DNA of 64,000 bases from positions 62,001-126,000 of the forward strand of contig NZ_FNPC01000002.1 in the NCBI RefSeq assembly GCF_900107205.1, given 5' to 3'. The notes under the pieces are model-generated. The model did not search any database and was not told the DNA's origin. It saw only the letters and a list, made by a program, of their open reading frames with translations. Below, piece by piece: positions 61,823-64,000 of the stretch; position 1 is the stretch's first letter; every line of letters begins with the position of its first letter. The translations under genes were made by a program, and so were the position numbers. This stretch comes from Halopenitus persicus. GTDB lineage: Archaea; Halobacteriota; Halobacteria; Halobacteriales; Haloferacaceae.

Positions 61823-62590
61823 CTAAAATCGGTCGGCTCCCGATTCCGGCGGTCGGTCCCCCGGTGGTCGCCCGTAGTCGAGGAGCCACACCCGACCGTT
61901 CCAGCGACCGACGTTTTCGGGCTTTACTTCGTCGAAGTGCACGCGGTCGGCGTACGGCTCCAGCGCGGACCGGACCGACTCCAGAACGCGCTCGGTGTCC
62001 GGTCCGTCCGCGTCCGGCACCCGGGCCCGCGGCATCACGACCCAGTCATCGTCGGGGTCCCAGTTCAGAACCGGGAGGAAGGGGTGGCCGTCGATCGCGG
62101 CGGAGAGCTCCCGCTCCCGGCGGTTCTGCCGCCGACCGTCCCCCATCTCCGCGCTCGGACCGTATCGGGCCAGCTTGATCGCTCGACTGCCGTCGCCGGC
62201 CGCGGCGTCTACGATCCGGTCGTCGCCAACCCCCCGATCATCGACCGCATCGTCCTCCCGATCGCCGACCACATCGTCCTCCCGATCGCCGACCGCGTCG
62301 GCCGCGATCGCGCCGGTGAGCACGACGCGTCCCGTTCCCACCCCGAGCCGGGAGAGGCCGAACCGCTCCTCCAACGCCGAGAGCGCCGCGTCCTCGCCCT
62401 CACACAGCTCGAAGAAGTACGGCAGCTCCTCCCCGCCCGGCCAGTACCACGTCCGGCCGCCGTACTCCCACCGCCGATTCTCGGCGGCGGACGCCGCGAG
62501 CGCCTCCCGCCTTGCCGTCCGCATCCGACTGACGGTGGCGGCGACCGCCTCTCGAAGGGCGGACGGCAACGCCTCGTCGCTCGGCGACAT
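61823..62590 (-). CDS. Protein-kinase-fold-like hypothetical protein
   Basis: 255 aa, no named family. The C-terminal part reads HFDEVKPENVGRWNGRVWLL followed by DYGRP (about 219-243). That resembles the catalytic loop and DFG segment of kinase folds, with Asp in HFDEVKPENVG and Asp in LLDYG; an AIKLARYG (about 138-145) could be the ATP lysine. The N-lobe is short and has an acidic insert (GDREDD twice, from 24-bp DNA repeats, 62249-62296). It may be an active small kinase or a pseudokinase. Confidence 0.6.
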   Translation of the reverse strand: MSPSDEALPSALREAVAATVSRMRTARREALAASAAENRRWEYGGRTWYWPGGEELPYFFELCEGEDAALSALEERFGLSRLGVGTGRVVLTGAIAADAVGDREDDVVGDREDDAVDDRGVGDDRIVDAAAGDGSRAIKLARYGPSAEMGDGRRQNRRERELSAAIDGHPFLPVLNWDPDDDWVVMPRARVPDADGPDTERVLESVRSALEPYADRVHFDEVKPENVGRWNGRVWLLDYGRPPGDRPPESGADRF

Positions 62591-62736
62591 CGTTCGACGC
62601 CGCTAGGCACCCGGCCGACAATAACGTGTCGCGATCACCGCGTTCATCGCTTCTCCACTCCACATCCCTCCACACCTCCCCACACCCGCCCACACGAGGG
62701 CGAATCCCTTTAGTCACGATCCGCCAAAACCAACCC

Positions 62737-63378
62737 GTGTCCGAGATCCTGTTCGTTCGTCACGGCGAGACCGCCTGGAACGCCGCCGACCGCGTGCAGG
62801 GCTGGGCGCCGGTCGGCCTGAACGCCGCCGGCAGACGACAGGCCAGTCGCCTCGCGGAGCATCTCGCGGACGAGATCGGGACGGCCGACGCCGCCCTCGT
62901 CACCTCCGATCTCGCCCGTGCCCGCGAGACGGCCGCGCCGATCGCCGACGCGCTCGGCGTCGAGCCGACGACCGACCCGCGCCTCCGCGAGCGGGACTTC
63001 GGCCGCTATCAGGGGCTCGACGCCGAGGGGCTCTTCGAGCGGTTTCCCGAGCTCGACCTCCTCGCCGAGGGGTCCGATGCAACGACCTACACCCCCGACA
63101 GCGGCGAGAGCTGGGTCGACGTCCGCGAGCGCGTTCACGCCGCGTTCGCGGACCTCCGCGGGCGCGCGCCGGCGAACGACGCCCCGATCGTCGCCGTGAC
63201 CCACCACAACCCGATCCGGCTGGTCTGCGGTCGAGTCAGGGGGCTCGACGTCGTCGACGCGCTCACCGACCAGTCGTTCGCGAACGGGTCGGTGACCCGC
63301 ATCCGCGTGGCCGACGACGGTCCGACCGACCGGATCGCCCTCGTCGACCACACACCGGCCGACCCGGACGCAGCGTGA
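62737..63378 (+). CDS. Histidine phosphatase family protein
   Basis: 213 aa, GTG start. Phosphoglycerate-mutase-like fold: LFVRHGETAWNAADRVQGW (5-23) with the phospho-His, RERDFGRYQGLDAEG and the second active-site VTHHNPIRLVCGRVRG. Phosphatase or broad-range mutase; substrate unknown. The frame is open further upstream, but the motif starts at once after this GTG and ATCCCTTTAGTC lies 30 nt before it. Confidence 0.9.
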   Translation: MSEILFVRHGETAWNAADRVQGWAPVGLNAAGRRQASRLAEHLADEIGTADAALVTSDLARARETAAPIADALGVEPTTDPRLRERDFGRYQGLDAEGLFERFPELDLLAEGSDATTYTPDSGESWVDVRERVHAAFADLRGRAPANDAPIVAVTHHNPIRLVCGRVRGLDVVDALTDQSFANGSVTRIRVADDGPTDRIALVDHTPADPDAA

Positions 63379-63471
63379 CGCTCGGCCGGATCGGACCGAC
63401 CCCGATGCCGCGTGTCGCCGACCTCCGACGGCCCTTCTTTGCGTGAGGCCGACGTTCCGACGGGGTCCGCC

Positions 63472-63975
63472 CTACCCACCTCGGAGCGCCGCCGTCGGCG
63501 CCGGATCGCGGTTTCGGTACCGAAGGAGGTCGAACCGGTCGTACGCGACCGTCTCCGCCACCTCCCATCCCGCTCCGAGATACGGGAAGTGCGCGTCGCC
63601 GCCGCTTCGCTCCGGGATCTCGGAGACGTACGCGCCGGTGGCGTAGGGGACGTATACCCGGTAGATCGCCTCGCCGCCGTTGACGAATACTCGATCGGCG
63701 TCAGTCTCCTCCGCCCGGTCGATCGCCGCGGCCGGGTCGGTGACGAAGCTGACGCCGGGATCCGCCGTTTGGCGCGTGGCGTCCCGCGTCAACACGATCA
63801 CCGGATCGCCCGGTGGGTCGCTCATCTGGTCGAACGTCCGTCTCCCTATGATCGCCGGCCGGTCGCCGATTCGGGCGCGGTACTGGTCGATGTCCTCGGG
63901 GTACTCCCAGGGAACGTCCTCGCCGGTCCCGATCGCGCCGTCGCGGTCCACCGCCGCGATGAGGTCGATCTCCAT
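63472..63975 (-). CDS. folA: Dihydrofolate reductase
   Basis: 167 aa. Reduces dihydrofolate with NADPH. Motifs: MEIDLIAAVDRDGAIGTGED (1-20), catalytic acidic residue in WEYPEDIDQYR, IIGRRTFDQM (about 42-51), VFVNGGEAIYRVYVP (about 94-108). Haloarchaeal DHFRs are often next to thymidylate synthase; the 25 bases left in the window upstream do not show a recognisable gene end. Pairs functionally with mptD (13567) and YgfZ folate binding. Confidence 0.94.
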   Translation of the reverse strand: MEIDLIAAVDRDGAIGTGEDVPWEYPEDIDQYRARIGDRPAIIGRRTFDQMSDPPGDPVIVLTRDATRQTADPGVSFVTDPAAAIDRAEETDADRVFVNGGEAIYRVYVPYATGAYVSEIPERSGGDAHFPYLGAGWEVAETVAYDRFDLLRYRNRDPAPTAALRGG

Positions 63976-64000
63976 GCCGACGGCTAGCCGTTCGAGCGTG

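Noticed and set aside
63976-64000. 3' end of thymidylate synthase upstream of folA
   Set aside because: The 25 bases left do not show a recognisable thymidylate synthase C-terminus in any frame.

Overview
The window is haloarchaeal chromosome. It is GC-rich throughout. Nearly every predicted protein is acidic and rich in Asp and Glu. Most transcripts look leaderless: a TATA element lies 25-33 nt before the start codon and there is usually no Shine-Dalgarno. Gene content fits Haloferacales such as Halorubrum (HalX regulators, bacterio-opsin-activator proteins, archaeal RFC small subunit, eIF1A, tRNase Z, cDPG-synthetase-like GTPase, MptD). The genus is an inference.

Layout. 1-488 is the 5' part of an orc1/cdc6 gene reading out of the window. 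Behind it, 489-998 holds a probable replication origin: an AT-rich tract among at least five copies of one repeat in both orientations. 1-23 kb is mostly housekeeping: rfcC, rnz, a multi-PAS kinase, a COG2433/DUF460 protein, an isochorismatase-like hydrolase coupled to a YqcI/YcgG protein, tyrS, eif1a, a membrane-anchored nuclease, mptD, a small winged-helix protein, ygfZ, a KaiC-like ATPase with a histidine kinase, a geranylgeranyl-reductase-family flavoprotein, an archaeal SF2 helicase and a GCS2-family ligase.

23.8-27.2 kb is an accessory patch. It has tRNA-Pro, tRNA-Phe, a low-GC Mrr-like endonuclease gene, a T-arm-like fragment in inverted orientation, a pirin gene, an IS6-type transposase remnant and a HhH-GPD-like orphan. 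27.3-38.9 kb carries a membrane kinase, a USP, a large surface protein, a cysteine-synthase-like enzyme, and a convergent pair of cDPGS-like GTPase and carbamate kinase, the latter preceded by a 52-residue zinc-finger gene too short for normal ORF calling.

38.9-46.9 kb is a signalling block: a receiver-HalX-GAF-BAT-HTH activator, a HalX regulator, a CaCA exchanger, a stand-alone receiver and a 1191-residue PAS/GAF kinase. All three receivers carry the DRRMP signature. 47-64 kb mixes an F420-type oxidoreductase, DUF2267, a membrane protein, an FNT channel fused to two USP domains, an HxlR regulator, a DUF3179 lipoprotein with a His-repeat membrane protein, HAD, a Met-rich membrane protein, CoA-disulfide-reductase-like flavoprotein, MaoC, an orphan HMA-membrane protein, NifU-C, USP, a degenerate kinase-fold protein, a histidine phosphatase and DHFR.

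One pattern recurs in the whole window: short tandem repeats (about 15-30 bp) at gene boundaries. Several repeat the stop codon of a gene, others sit in divergent promoters, and in-frame ones extend protein termini. I see no CRISPR array, rRNA gene or intact insertion sequence.
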